Shown: positions 39,233-48,556 of the stretch, one piece after another
How the letters are laid out: the number at the start of each line of letters is the position of its first letter
How positions within the stretch are numbered: the first letter of the stretch is position 1
Source of the DNA: Marinobacter salexigens
Lineage (GTDB): Bacteria > Pseudomonadota > Gammaproteobacteria > Pseudomonadales > Oleiphilaceae
Assembly (NCBI RefSeq): GCF_002806945.1
Contig: NZ_NIHC01000003.1
Span: 434,001 to 498,000 of the forward strand
DNA: 64,000 nt
Reading direction: 5' to 3'
Position numbers and translations under genes: made by a program
Notes under the pieces: generated by a model
What the model was told of the DNA's origin: nothing
What the model saw: only the letters and a program-made list of their open reading frames with translations
Databases searched by the model: none

Positions 39233-39947
39233 GTTGGCCAGCCGCTTTATCGCTATACCCGATGTGTTGTCAACCAGCCCTGTGCTCGCAATCGGGCTTA
39301 CCCTGAGCGCCTTTTTTGTCGGGAACTGGCTGTTCGCTCGCCTTGGAAAACCGCTGTGGATGCCACCGGTTTTGCTCTCTGCCGTTATTTTGTCAGCGGT
39401 GATTGCGGTGTTATCCATTGATTATGTTCGCTATCAGGAAGGGGCGCTCTGGATTACAGTGCTGCTTGGGCCGGCTACCGTGGCTCTGGGGATTCCCCTA
39501 TATCAGCAAATCCACCATATCCGCGCCATGTGGCTTCCAATAGTGGTTACTCTTCCTCTGGCAGCCACTATGGCGGCGGTGTATGCCGTGGTGATTGCCT
39601 GGGCCATGGGAGCTACGCCTGAAGTACTGGCATCGCTCGCGCCCAAATCTGTAACTGCGCCGATAGCCATAGGGATCACCGAACAATTAGGCGGGTCGGT
39701 AGCGCTGATGATGGGGGGGTTGCTCATAACCGGAGTGGTCGCCACTTTGTTTGTCGACCTTCTGGCAAGGTGGCTGCCGGTTGAGGATGAGCGCATTCTC
39801 GGTTTTGCGCTTGGCCTCAATGGCCATGCGATTGGCACGGCCAGGGCGTTTGAAATCAGTCATACCGCCGGAGCTTTCTCCTCTCTGGGTATGGGGCTTA
39901 CAGGTGTCTTTACGGCACTTATCCTGCCTCTGGTGTTTCGCCTCTGA
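39225..39947 (+). CDS. lrgB: LrgB/CidB family membrane protein
   Basis: 240 residues, about seven membrane helices. Family signatures are LGPATVALGIPLYQQ, LAPKSVTAPIAIGITEQLGG and the end GFALGLNGHAIGTARAFEIS. It forms an operon with lrgA and is the main transport subunit of the pair. No LytTR regulator is adjacent. Confidence 0.92.
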   Translation: MTELASRFIAIPDVLSTSPVLAIGLTLSAFFVGNWLFARLGKPLWMPPVLLSAVILSAVIAVLSIDYVRYQEGALWITVLLGPATVALGIPLYQQIHHIRAMWLPIVVTLPLAATMAAVYAVVIAWAMGATPEVLASLAPKSVTAPIAIGITEQLGGSVALMMGGLLITGVVATLFVDLLARWLPVEDERILGFALGLNGHAIGTARAFEISHTAGAFSSLGMGLTGVFTALILPLVFRL

Positions 39948-40114
39948 CGGCACGAAACGCTTGCTGAATGCATCGTCATTCAGTTCGTGCATAGCCGTAA
40001 GTTGCAATTTCGATTGCCGTAAGTAGTTTCCGGGGCTAGTTTCTATAACAGGCGTCCGGTGCGCCTGAAGTTAGGTGTGCCGTAAAAACTCGTAAAACAA
40101 CGACGGAAAACGCA

Positions 40115-41677
40115 ATGAAAAAACTACTTGCAGCATTTATTGGTACCATGGCGCTTGCTACTGCGCCTGTAGCTCTGTCTGCTGAGGCAACGAAAGAGCT
40201 TAAAATGGCGTATGACGCCGATCCGGTCACTCTCGATATTCATGAGCAGCTCTCCGGCGGGATCCTGCAGTTGTCTCACATGTCTTTTGATCCGCTGGTG
40301 CGCTGGACCCAAGAGTTGGATTTCGAGCCCCGCCTGGCCGAAAGCTGGACCCGTGTGGATGACAAAACCATGCGTTTTAAACTCCGCGAAGGGGTCAAGT
40401 TCCACTCAGGAAACGAGCTCACCGCCAAAGATGTTAAGTTTACATACGATCGCCTGAAAGAAAGTCAGGACTTCAAAGCCATCTTCAAGCCCTTTAGCGG
40501 CATCAATATTATCGATGATTACACCTTTGAGCTGGTGACCAGCGAGCCATTCCCCCTGTTACTCAATACCGCAACATACATCTTCCCGCTGGACAGCGAG
40601 TTTTATTCCGGCGAAACAGAAGACGGCAAGATGAAGGGCGCTATCCTCAAACATGGCAACTCCTTCGCTTCCGATAACCTTTCTGGCACCGGCCCCTATA
40701 GAGTGACATCCCGCCAACAGGGCGTGCGCATGGAGTTCGAGCGCTTTGCGAACTACTGGGATGAAGAATCTCCCGGCAACGTGAAGAAGATCGTTCTGAC
40801 TCCGATCAAAGAGAACAATACCCGGGTTTCGGCACTGCTGTCTGGCGGCGTGGATTTCATTGCGCCGGTGCCCCCTACCGATCTTGATCGCATCAAGCGT
40901 GACAAGAACTCGGATCTGGTCACCATGAGCGGTACCCGCATCATTATGTTTCACATGAACCAGGATCGGGTTGAAGCCTTCAAGAACCCCAAGGTCCGTC
41001 AGGCGGTAGCCTATGCCATCAACCAGGAAGGCATTGCGGCCAAGATCATGAAAGGCTTTGCCACACCTGCCGCCCAGCTCTCGCCGGCTGGCTACCAAGG
41101 CTACAACGAATCCCTGAAGCCCCGATATGATGTGAAAAAAGCCCAGGAGCTGATGAAAGAAGCGGGTTACGAGGACGGCTTCACCATCACCATGATGGCG
41201 CCGAACAACCGTTATGTGAACGATGACAAAATCGCTCAGGCAGCGGCCGCTATGCTGGCTCGCATCAACATCAAAGTGGACCTTAAAACCCTACCAAAAG
41301 CGCAGTACTGGCCAGAGTTTGATAACCGTTCTGGTGACATGATGCTGATTGGCTGGCACGCGGATACTGAAGATTCCGCCAACTTCTATGAGTTTCTGAC
41401 CTTCTGCACCGAAGCGGGCAGTGGTGCAGGCCAGTATAACGCAGGCAATTACTGCAACCCGGAAATCGATGCGCTGGTTGCAAAAGCCAATGTTGAAACC
41501 GACATAGAAAAGCGTACCGCTATGCTGCAGGAAGTTGAGCAGCGCCTGTACGACGATGCTGCTTTCGTGCCGCTGCACTGGCAGGATCTGGCTTGGGCCA
41601 GCAAGAAGAACGTGAAGATTGAGCCGATTCTGAACGTGATGAACTTCCCGTACCTGGGTGATCTGATCGTCGAGTAA
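40115..41677 (+). CDS. Dipeptide/oligopeptide ABC transporter substrate-binding protein
   Basis: 520 residues with signal peptide (MKKLLAAFIGTMALATAPVA). It is a class 5 binding protein (DppA/OppA family): AYDADPVTLDIHEQLSGG, RLAESWTRVDDKTMRFKLRE, SGTGPYRV and the C-terminal AAFVPLHWQDLAWASKKNV. It delivers peptides or similar compounds to the permease encoded downstream. A hairpin with T-tract follows at 41703-41733, as expected for a binding protein made in excess. The prolidase gene at the end of this cluster supports a peptide substrate. Confidence 0.9.
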   Translation: MKKLLAAFIGTMALATAPVALSAEATKELKMAYDADPVTLDIHEQLSGGILQLSHMSFDPLVRWTQELDFEPRLAESWTRVDDKTMRFKLREGVKFHSGNELTAKDVKFTYDRLKESQDFKAIFKPFSGINIIDDYTFELVTSEPFPLLLNTATYIFPLDSEFYSGETEDGKMKGAILKHGNSFASDNLSGTGPYRVTSRQQGVRMEFERFANYWDEESPGNVKKIVLTPIKENNTRVSALLSGGVDFIAPVPPTDLDRIKRDKNSDLVTMSGTRIIMFHMNQDRVEAFKNPKVRQAVAYAINQEGIAAKIMKGFATPAAQLSPAGYQGYNESLKPRYDVKKAQELMKEAGYEDGFTITMMAPNNRYVNDDKIAQAAAAMLARINIKVDLKTLPKAQYWPEFDNRSGDMMLIGWHADTEDSANFYEFLTFCTEAGSGAGQYNAGNYCNPEIDALVAKANVETDIEKRTAMLQEVEQRLYDDAAFVPLHWQDLAWASKKNVKIEPILNVMNFPYLGDLIVE

Positions 41678-41702
41678 AGGGGGAAATTGCCCCTCTCTCC
41701 AA

Positions 41703-41733
41703 CCTCTCTCCCGCTAGGGGAGAGAGGCTTTTT
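41703..41733 (+). terminator. Attenuating terminator between binding-protein and permease genes
   Basis: A 10-bp stem (cctctctccc 41703-41712 with its complement, 41717-41727) with a GCTA loop and TTTTT at 41729-41733. It lies between the binding-protein stop and the first permease start (41760). Partial read-through would give high binding protein and low permease levels. Confidence 0.75.
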
Positions 41734-41759
41734 AAATACTCATCAGTGGTAATTCCTGC

Positions 41760-42809
41760 ATGTTAGCGTTTTTGGTTCAACGCATTTCCCAGGCAGTGTT
41801 GGTCATGTTCGTGATCAGTGTGATCGCTTTTGCCATCCAGGACGGTCTTGGCGACCCGCTTCAGGAAATGGTCGGCATGTCCGTTTCCATGGAGGAGCGC
41901 GAAGCCCTGCGTGAAGAGCTGGGGCTGAATGATCCCATGGTGGTTCAGTATCTGCGCTTTGCAGGTAAAGCCATTCAGGGCGATTTGGGGAATTCGTATT
42001 TTTACGGCAAGCCAACGCTCACAGTGATTGCTGAGCACCTGCCGGCAACCCTGGAGTTAGTGATCGGGGCCAGCTTGATCATCATGCTGCTGTCTGTGCC
42101 CATCGGCGTTTACGCTGCCATCCGACCGCAGGCGTGGTTGGCCAAATTTTTCATGGGTGTGAGTACGGTTGGTATATCTATTCCGGTGTTCCTCACGGCC
42201 ATTGTGCTTATTCAGATCTATTCCATTGGCATCACTGTTGAGTGGTTCCCTGCGGATACTGGCTGGGGCCAGTGGCTGAATGGTGCCCTGAGCACGGAGG
42301 GTGGCATGCCGTCCTACGGTCGTGGGGATGATCTCACACACTTGTTCGGCACCTGGTATTCCGGCTTTTTTACAGAGCTTGGGTTGATGCACCTGGTACT
42401 GCCTTGTGTATCTTTGGCGTCCATCATGCTGCCCTTGTTTATCCGGCTGATTCGCGCAGAAATGATGGAAGTGCTGCAAAGCGATTACATTCGCTATGCC
42501 CGGGCGAAAGGCCTGAGCTCGGCGCGCATCAACTTTCTTCACGCACTTAAAAACACCATGTTGCCCGTTATCACGGTAGGCGGTGTTCAGGTGGGCGTTA
42601 TGGTGGCCTATACCATTCTTACAGAAACCGTATTCCAATGGCCCGGCGTCGGGCTGATGTTTCTGGAAGCGATCACCCGTAGTGATATCCCATTGATCGT
42701 GGCCTACCTGATGGTGGTTGGCCTGATTTTCGTGATCACAAATACATTGGTAGATCTGGTTTACGGGCTGGTGAATCCCACGGTGAAACTGACAGGTAAG
42801 AAAGCATGA
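41760..42809 (+). CDS. dppB: Peptide ABC transporter permease (DppB type)
   Basis: 349 residues. Six membrane helices, with the N-terminal MLAFLVQRISQAVLVMFVIS of DppB/OppB and the coupling motif region DYIRYARAKGLSSARINFLH. It has a longer periplasmic loop (about residues 160-205) than E. coli DppB. The last four bases overlap the next start. Confidence 0.93.
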   Translation: MLAFLVQRISQAVLVMFVISVIAFAIQDGLGDPLQEMVGMSVSMEEREALREELGLNDPMVVQYLRFAGKAIQGDLGNSYFYGKPTLTVIAEHLPATLELVIGASLIIMLLSVPIGVYAAIRPQAWLAKFFMGVSTVGISIPVFLTAIVLIQIYSIGITVEWFPADTGWGQWLNGALSTEGGMPSYGRGDDLTHLFGTWYSGFFTELGLMHLVLPCVSLASIMLPLFIRLIRAEMMEVLQSDYIRYARAKGLSSARINFLHALKNTMLPVITVGGVQVGVMVAYTILTETVFQWPGVGLMFLEAITRSDIPLIVAYLMVVGLIFVITNTLVDLVYGLVNPTVKLTGKKA

Positions 42810-43738
42810 CTACGGCGACCCTTTCCCGCTGGAATCGCTTTCGCGAATCCTTCCTCTGGTACAGCTTCAAACGCGACAAGGTGGCAATTGCCAGTTTTAT
42901 TGTATTGCTTCTGATGGTGTTTGCGGCTGTGTTTGCGCCTCTGTTCGCTCCCACGAACCCCTACGATCTGGCGCAGATCGATATCATGAACTCGGAACTT
43001 CCGCCGGTGGGTATGCCGGGGGCCGATGCAGCCTTCCCTCTGGGTACGGATGCCCAGGGCAGGGACATGCTCTCCACTATTCTGTACGGCACCCGTGTGT
43101 CACTGCTGATAGGCTTTGGCGCGGTAGTGCTGCAGGCGGCGCTGGGCATTTTATTCGGGCTGCTGGCAGGTTATCTGGGTGGCAGGGTGGATTCCATTCT
43201 GATGCGCATTGCCGACGTTCAGCTGTCCTTTTCTACCCTGATGGTTGCCATCATTGTAGGTGCAGTGTTCAAGGCCAGTTTTGGCAACCTGATGTTTGGT
43301 GAAATCGCCATCTATATGCTGATCTTCATTATCGGTGTGGCCGAGTGGCCGCAGATTGCCCGAACCGTTCGGGCATCTGTGCTGGCGGAGAAAAAGAAGG
43401 AATACGTGGATGCAGCCAAGGTGATGGGCTATCGCACCAACCGCATCATGTTCCGCCATATTCTGCCCAATACCCTGTCGCCAATTTTTGTTATCGCCAC
43501 CGTGCAGATTGCGAATGCGATTATTTCTGAAGCAGCCCTGTCGTTTCTGGGCCTGGGTATGCCTGAAACCCAGCCGTCGCTCGGTTCGCTGATCAAATCC
43601 GGCTTTGATTACATTCAAAGCGGTTCCTGGTGGATAACGCTGATTCCCGGCCTGGTGCTGGTCGTGCTCGTTCTGGTCATTAACCTCTTGGGTGACTGGT
43701 TGCGGGATGTTATGAACCCACGGCTGTACAAGGGCTAG
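42806..43738 (+). CDS. dppC: Peptide ABC transporter permease (DppC type)
   Basis: 310 residues: the N-terminal OppC_N helix (about 28-50), five further helices and the coupling motif AAKVMGYRTNRIMFRHILPN. PLGTDAQGRDMLSTILYGTR is the DppC/OppC landmark. It pairs with the preceding gene. The dppD start is two bases after the stop. Confidence 0.94.
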   Translation: MTTATLSRWNRFRESFLWYSFKRDKVAIASFIVLLLMVFAAVFAPLFAPTNPYDLAQIDIMNSELPPVGMPGADAAFPLGTDAQGRDMLSTILYGTRVSLLIGFGAVVLQAALGILFGLLAGYLGGRVDSILMRIADVQLSFSTLMVAIIVGAVFKASFGNLMFGEIAIYMLIFIIGVAEWPQIARTVRASVLAEKKKEYVDAAKVMGYRTNRIMFRHILPNTLSPIFVIATVQIANAIISEAALSFLGLGMPETQPSLGSLIKSGFDYIQSGSWWITLIPGLVLVVLVLVINLLGDWLRDVMNPRLYKG

Positions 43739-43740
43739 AT

Positions 43741-44751
43741 ATGAAAAATCACACACCATTGCTGGAAGTAAAGAATCTGGATGTACGATTTGCCGTTCGT
43801 GGCGGTGATCTCACAGCCCTGCGCGGTATCAGTTTCAGCCTCGATAAAGGTGAGCGGTTAGGGTTGGTGGGGGAGTCCGGCGCCGGTAAGTCCGTCGCAG
43901 CCTTCTCCATTCTCAACCTGATTGCGCGCCCCGGTTATATTGCCGGTGGGCAGATTTTGCTTGAAGGGAAAGACCTGGCCGCCATGAGCGAGCGCGAACT
44001 GCGTAAGATTCGCGGCAACCGCATAGCCATGATCTTCCAGGACCCCATGATGACCCTCAACCCGGTGCTGAGCATTGGTACCCAGATGGTCGAGGCTATC
44101 AAGGCGCATCGCCGGATCAGTACCAAAGCGGCGCGGGATATCGCCCTCGACAGGTTGCGCAAGGTGCAGATTCCCTCCCCGGAAAAGCGGCTTGACCAGT
44201 ATCCCCACGAGTTATCCGGCGGTATGCGCCAGCGGGTAATTATTGCCATCGCCTTGCTGTTGGACCCTGAAATTATCGTGGCTGATGAGCCCACTACCGC
44301 GCTGGATGTGACCATTCAGGCCGAAATCATGGCGCTTTTGCTGGAGCTGTGCGAACAGGAAAATGTCGCACTTATGCTGATTACCCACGATCTGGGTGTT
44401 GTTTCCCAGGTTACCCAGCGCATGCTGGTAATGTACTCGGGCCGCATCATTGAGCAAGGCCCCACCCGGGAAATCATCAACGATGCCCAGCACCCCTACA
44501 CCCAGGGGTTGATCAATGCCCTACCACAGATGGGTGAGCCGGGTGCGCGACTGTTCCAGATTCCCGGCTCCATGCCGTCTCTGAAAAACGTACCGACTGG
44601 TTGCCCCTTCCACCCGCGCTGTGACTTTGCCACCGACCAATGCCGGCAAACCATGCCGGAGTATGTTCGTTCGGGGAATGTGGATGTGGCGTGTTACGAA
44701 GTCAGCAACCTGATTGAGCAGGAGAAACGCATGCAGGAGGCCGGATCATGA
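43741..44751 (+). CDS. dppD: Peptide ABC transporter ATP-binding protein (DppD type)
   Basis: 336 residues with Walker A GESGAGKSVAAFSIL, signature ELSGGMRQRVIIAIAL, Walker B IIVADEPTTALDVT and switch His in LITHDLGVV. The C-terminal oligopeptide/dipeptide transporter domain has the Cys-rich GCPFHPRCDFATDQCR, which in some relatives binds an iron-sulphur cluster. Overlaps the next gene by 4 nt. Confidence 0.95.
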   Translation: MKNHTPLLEVKNLDVRFAVRGGDLTALRGISFSLDKGERLGLVGESGAGKSVAAFSILNLIARPGYIAGGQILLEGKDLAAMSERELRKIRGNRIAMIFQDPMMTLNPVLSIGTQMVEAIKAHRRISTKAARDIALDRLRKVQIPSPEKRLDQYPHELSGGMRQRVIIAIALLLDPEIIVADEPTTALDVTIQAEIMALLLELCEQENVALMLITHDLGVVSQVTQRMLVMYSGRIIEQGPTREIINDAQHPYTQGLINALPQMGEPGARLFQIPGSMPSLKNVPTGCPFHPRCDFATDQCRQTMPEYVRSGNVDVACYEVSNLIEQEKRMQEAGS

Positions 44752-45758
44752 CCTCCCCGTTGGTAGAAATTCGCGGGCTGGAAAAACGGTTTGATTTGTC
44801 TGGCGGCCTGCTTGAGCAAATTACGTTCAAGGGCGGCCGGTTTCAGCGCAAACAGGAAGCGGTTCATGCCATTAACGGTGTGGATCTGCAGGTACGCAAA
44901 GGTGAGGCCTTGTGCGTGGTGGGTGAATCCGGCTGCGGTAAATCCACGGTTGCCCGTACCGTTATGGGTTTGTTATCGCCCAGTGCGGGTGAAGTGCATT
45001 ACGACGGCCAGCGCATCGACAACCTGAAAGGCCGGGATGTACTGCCGTACCGTCGTAAAATGCAAATGATCTTCCAGAATCCCTATGCCTCTCTGAACCC
45101 GCGCATGACGATTCAGCAGACTCTGGAAGAGCCGATACGCTTCCACCAGCCGGATATAGCTCGCAGTGAGGTACAGGCCAAGGTTCAGGAAGTCATGGCA
45201 TCTGTGGGCATAGACCCGGATTGGGGCAGCCGGTTTGGTCACGAGTTCTCCGGCGGCCAGCGCCAGCGCATAGCCATTGCCCGCGCTTTGGCTGTAGACC
45301 CTGAGTTTATTGTGGCGGATGAACCCATCTCGGCACTGGATGTCTCCATTCAGGCCCAGGTGTTGAACCTGCTGATGGAAGCCCAGGAAACCCGAAACCT
45401 GACCTATTTGTTCATCACCCACGATCTGGCGGTGGTAGAGCACTTTGGTACCCGGGTGGCGGTGATGTACCTCGGGCGGGTGTGTGAGCTGGCGGACACC
45501 AAAACCCTGTTTGCCGAGCCGCGACACCCCTATACCCAGGCGTTGCTTTCCGCTATCCCCAAGCTGGAAGACGACCGGCCAAATTACATTCGCTTGCAGG
45601 GAGAAGTGCCAACGCCCGTGAACCTGCCATCAGGCTGTGTATTCCATGGCCGTTGCCCCTATGCCAATGAGCGCTGTCGTAAGGAAATACCGAAGCTGAT
45701 TGCGACAGACGGCGGCGCACAAGTGGCATGCCATGCGGTGGAAGAAGGGCGGTTATAG
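44748..45758 (+). CDS. dppF: Peptide ABC transporter ATP-binding protein (DppF type)
   Basis: 336 residues; Walker A GESGCGKSTVARTV, signature EFSGGQRQRIAIARAL, Walker B FIVADEPISALDVS, His in FITHDLAVV and the C-terminal GCVFHGRCPYANERCRKE. It is the second ATPase of the heterodimeric motor. It is the last transporter gene; the LysR regulator gene starts 111 nt later on the same strand. Confidence 0.95.
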   Translation: MTSPLVEIRGLEKRFDLSGGLLEQITFKGGRFQRKQEAVHAINGVDLQVRKGEALCVVGESGCGKSTVARTVMGLLSPSAGEVHYDGQRIDNLKGRDVLPYRRKMQMIFQNPYASLNPRMTIQQTLEEPIRFHQPDIARSEVQAKVQEVMASVGIDPDWGSRFGHEFSGGQRQRIAIARALAVDPEFIVADEPISALDVSIQAQVLNLLMEAQETRNLTYLFITHDLAVVEHFGTRVAVMYLGRVCELADTKTLFAEPRHPYTQALLSAIPKLEDDRPNYIRLQGEVPTPVNLPSGCVFHGRCPYANERCRKEIPKLIATDGGAQVACHAVEEGRL

Positions 45759-45869
45759 AGCAGGATTTAAGAGTGCTGGTGCAATGGGCTATGATGCGCG
45801 CAGAGAATGGCTTATGAAAAAACCATCACTCTTTACCTTCACTCGATACTGCAATCTGCTGGGGAGCCC

Positions 45870-46784
45870 ATGGAAATACGTTGGCTGGAAGATTTCATGG
45901 CGCTGGCCCGCACCCGTCATTTTTCCCGTGCTGCTGAACTTCAGCACGTAAGCCAGCCCACGTTCAGCCGCCGAATCAAACTGCTTGAAGAAGCCATGGG
46001 TGCAACACTGGTTAACCGGCAGACACTGCCGTTGTCTCTGACACCTGCCGGAGACGTGTTTTTTGAGCTTTGTCAGCGAGTAACCCGGGATGTTCGGGAC
46101 GTGCGCGGGCAAATTGCCAATATGGAGGCAGAGGTGTCTGCGCGCATCAGTGTGGGCTCAACCCAAGGGCTTTTTTCCCATTTTTATCAGAGTTGGGCCA
46201 GCGAAGCGGGTGTTGCAGACCGTCTTCAACTGAACTTGAAGACCACCAGCTGGGTGGGGGAACAGTTTCTCGATGCCCTCGACAGCGGCGAGTGTGATTT
46301 GGTGCTGTGTTACTGGCATCAGGATTTACCCTGGGGTGACAGATTGGGCCGGGGCGAGTACGAATCCATTGTCCTTGCTCGCGAGTGGCTGGTGCCAGTG
46401 AGTGTAGCCACGGAAAACGGTGAGCCCCGGTTTTCTCTGCCGGGGGCCGCAGGGCAAACAGTGCCGCTGATTGCCTATCACGGGCGGGGCTTTTTGCAGC
46501 CTGCCATTGAGGCGCACCTGTCGCGCAGTAACGCATCCGTACACCTTTTGCCGCTGAACGAAAATACCCAGTCGGCAAGCATCAAAGCACTGGTGAAACA
46601 GGGCTTTGGAATGGGTTGGCTACCCAGCCGAATGACAGAAAAAAGCGAACACTTTGGCAGCCTTACCCGGGCAGGCGACGAGCGCTGGGATGTGCCACTG
46701 GAGATTCGCCTGATCCGCTTGCGGGAACCCCGTTCAGGCGACCTTTTAACCCTCTGGAAAACACTGGAAAATCAACATGCCTGA
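45870..46784 (+). CDS. LysR-family transcriptional regulator
   Basis: 304 residues from the ATG at 45870 (GGGGAG just upstream), which gives the usual LysR start MEIRWLEDFMALARTRHFSR. Upstream in-frame starts would add 21 residues with no family match. The effector domain begins near residue 90. Sitting between the peptide transporter and pepQ, it overlaps the pepQ start by 8 nt, so it is co-translated with that enzyme. It probably senses a peptide-derived compound. Confidence 0.87.
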   Translation: MEIRWLEDFMALARTRHFSRAAELQHVSQPTFSRRIKLLEEAMGATLVNRQTLPLSLTPAGDVFFELCQRVTRDVRDVRGQIANMEAEVSARISVGSTQGLFSHFYQSWASEAGVADRLQLNLKTTSWVGEQFLDALDSGECDLVLCYWHQDLPWGDRLGRGEYESIVLAREWLVPVSVATENGEPRFSLPGAAGQTVPLIAYHGRGFLQPAIEAHLSRSNASVHLLPLNENTQSASIKALVKQGFGMGWLPSRMTEKSEHFGSLTRAGDERWDVPLEIRLIRLREPRSGDLLTLWKTLENQHA

Positions 46785-48069
46785 CACCGACCTGCTATCT
46801 CTTCAAATAGACCATGTGGGTATTTTGCAGAGCCGCTATGAGCAGGTTCTGGATGATCACGGCTATGACGGCCTGCTGATCAGTTCTGGCGCAGCTCCCT
46901 TGCGCTATGGCGATGATCAGTCCTGGCATTTTCAGGGTTATGGGCCGTTTTTGCACTGGACGGGGCTGGCGGGTTTCGAGCATGCATGGCTGCTGATTCG
47001 CAAAGGCAAAAAGCCACTGCTCTCGTTGCACCAACCGGTTGATTTCTGGCATGCGAGCCTTGAACTGCCGAAGGAGCCCTGGCTGGAAGAGTTCGAGCTA
47101 CGCTTCAGTGAAAGCCCTTCGGCGCCTGCACTGGAAGAAATAAGCCAACTGGCGGTTATCGGAGATCCATCCTTGCTGACCGACTTGCCGGGTGATGAAA
47201 ACCCGGGTGCCCTTTGCGCCAGCCTTGATGAAACCCGGGTGCACAAAACAGCCTATGAAATTGCCTGCCTGGCGCAAGCCAACAAACTGGCCATGGCAGG
47301 CCATCAGGCTGCCCGTGATGTCTTTCTGGCGGGCGCCAGTGAGTTTGAAATCAGTCTGGCTTACCAGCGCGCGACACAGCAGCGTGAGGTCGATGCGCCC
47401 TATAACAGCATTATTGGTGTGAATGAGCACGCTGGCATCTTGCACTACCAGTATTACGATACGGCAGCCCCTGTTAAATCCCGCAGCTTGTTGATAGATG
47501 CCGGTGTGCGATACCGGGGTTACTGTTCCGATGTTACCCGCACTACTGCGGGGGTTGGGGAAGGGCGCTTTGCGGCACTCGTGCATGGGCTTGAGCAATT
47601 GCAGTTCCGGCTCTGCCAAATGGTGGCCCCGGGTGTTGATTACCTGGAAATCCATCGTAAAACCCACTTGGGCATTGCCGCACTATTGAATGCAGCTGGG
47701 CTGGTGGACGACCTGAGCGACGAGAAGCTGGTTTCTGAAGGCATTACCCGGGCTTTTTTCCCCCATGGCATTGGCCACTTCCTCGGCGTGCAGGTGCACG
47801 ACGTAGCCGGTAAACCGGTGGCGCCCCCCGCCGATGCGCCTTTCCTGCGCCTCACGCGAACACTGGAACCCGGCATGGTGGTGACCATTGAGCCGGGACT
47901 GTACTTTATCCCGTCCTTGCTGGAGCCGATATTGTCTGGCCCCCTCGGGCGCCACATTAACCGCCCTTTGCTTCAAGAGATGCAGGGGTGCGGCGGCATA
48001 CGCATAGAAGACAACGTTGTGGTAACCGACACTGGATATCGTAACCTCACCCGTGAGGCCGAAGACTGA
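46777..48069 (+). CDS. pepQ: Xaa-Pro dipeptidase (prolidase)
   Basis: 430 residues, close to E. coli PepQ (443). Its M24 catalytic domain keeps the five metal ligands: Asp in LLIDAG, Asp in GYCSDVTRTT, His in FFPHGIGHFLGVQVHDVAG, Glu in VTIEPGLYF and Glu in GIRIEDNVV. It cleaves dipeptides with C-terminal proline in the cytoplasm. PepQ-type proteins can also hydrolyse organophosphates (OPAA). Its place after a dipeptide transporter and a LysR gene links uptake with hydrolysis. Confidence 0.93.
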   Translation: MPDTDLLSLQIDHVGILQSRYEQVLDDHGYDGLLISSGAAPLRYGDDQSWHFQGYGPFLHWTGLAGFEHAWLLIRKGKKPLLSLHQPVDFWHASLELPKEPWLEEFELRFSESPSAPALEEISQLAVIGDPSLLTDLPGDENPGALCASLDETRVHKTAYEIACLAQANKLAMAGHQAARDVFLAGASEFEISLAYQRATQQREVDAPYNSIIGVNEHAGILHYQYYDTAAPVKSRSLLIDAGVRYRGYCSDVTRTTAGVGEGRFAALVHGLEQLQFRLCQMVAPGVDYLEIHRKTHLGIAALLNAAGLVDDLSDEKLVSEGITRAFFPHGIGHFLGVQVHDVAGKPVAPPADAPFLRLTRTLEPGMVVTIEPGLYFIPSLLEPILSGPLGRHINRPLLQEMQGCGGIRIEDNVVVTDTGYRNLTREAED

Positions 48070-48102
48070 CATCCGACGCTGCACAAAAATAATACAACAG
48101 GC

Positions 48103-48140
48103 TTGCAATCCTTGATGCTAATGATAATAATTATCACTCA
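48103..48140 (+). promoter_or_regulatory. Sigma-70 promoter overlapped by a Fur-type box, bfd
   Basis: TTGCAA at 48103-48108, 17-bp spacer, AATAAT at 48126-48131. The Fur-like box aatgataataattatcact covers 48120-48138 and so the -10 element. A second, weaker half site (gtgataatggtgag) follows at about 48146-48159. Iron repression of bfd fits the known pattern: ferredoxin is needed when iron is released from store. Confidence 0.75.
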
Positions 48141-48167
48141 TTTTGGTGATAATGGTGAGATTGCATT

Positions 48168-48374
48168 ATGTACGTATGCCTATGCCACGGAGTCACAGAC
48201 AGGGACATCCGCGAAGCTGCTGAAAACGGAGTGTCATCCATGCGCCAGCTCGGTAAAGAGCTGGGTGTAGGTACTCAGTGTGGGCGCTGTGCCAGCATGG
48301 CTCGCGGTATTCTGCGCGAAAGTCGTTCACCGGATTACCTGGCTTTGGCGAATTTGTTAGCAAGCCCTGCCTGA
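48168..48374 (+). CDS. bfd: Bacterioferritin-associated ferredoxin
   Basis: 68 residues with the Bfd [2Fe-2S] ligands: Cys in YVCLCHGVTD (residues 4 and 6) and TQCGRCASM (about 38 and 41). It donates electrons to bacterioferritin to mobilise iron. It has a strong Fur-type promoter and lies just upstream of bfr. Confidence 0.95.
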   Translation: MYVCLCHGVTDRDIREAAENGVSSMRQLGKELGVGTQCGRCASMARGILRESRSPDYLALANLLASPA

Positions 48375-48453
48375 CCTGTCCGGCGTATATTTCCTTTCCG
48401 CAATTTTGTAATGCGCGCCAACGCGCTATCCTTGTTGGGTGACGAAAAAAAGT

Positions 48454-48482
48454 AATCAGGAACTGGCAAAACAGTTCTGATT
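48454..48482 (+). promoter_or_regulatory. Stem-loop in the bfd-bfr intergenic region / bfr leader
   Basis: A long stem (aatcaggaactg 48454-48465 with cagttctgatt 48472-48482) has a six-base GCAAAA loop. There is no T-tract, so it is not a plain terminator. It sits 75 nt before the bfr start and might be a control hairpin or an mRNA end-protector of bfd. Confidence 0.45.
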
Positions 48483-48556
48483 GCTCACGAACCCGAATCT
48501 ACCAGCCGGCACCTTTCCTGAGAGAGTCCTCCCGGTTGCGATCAAGGAGCGCTGCA

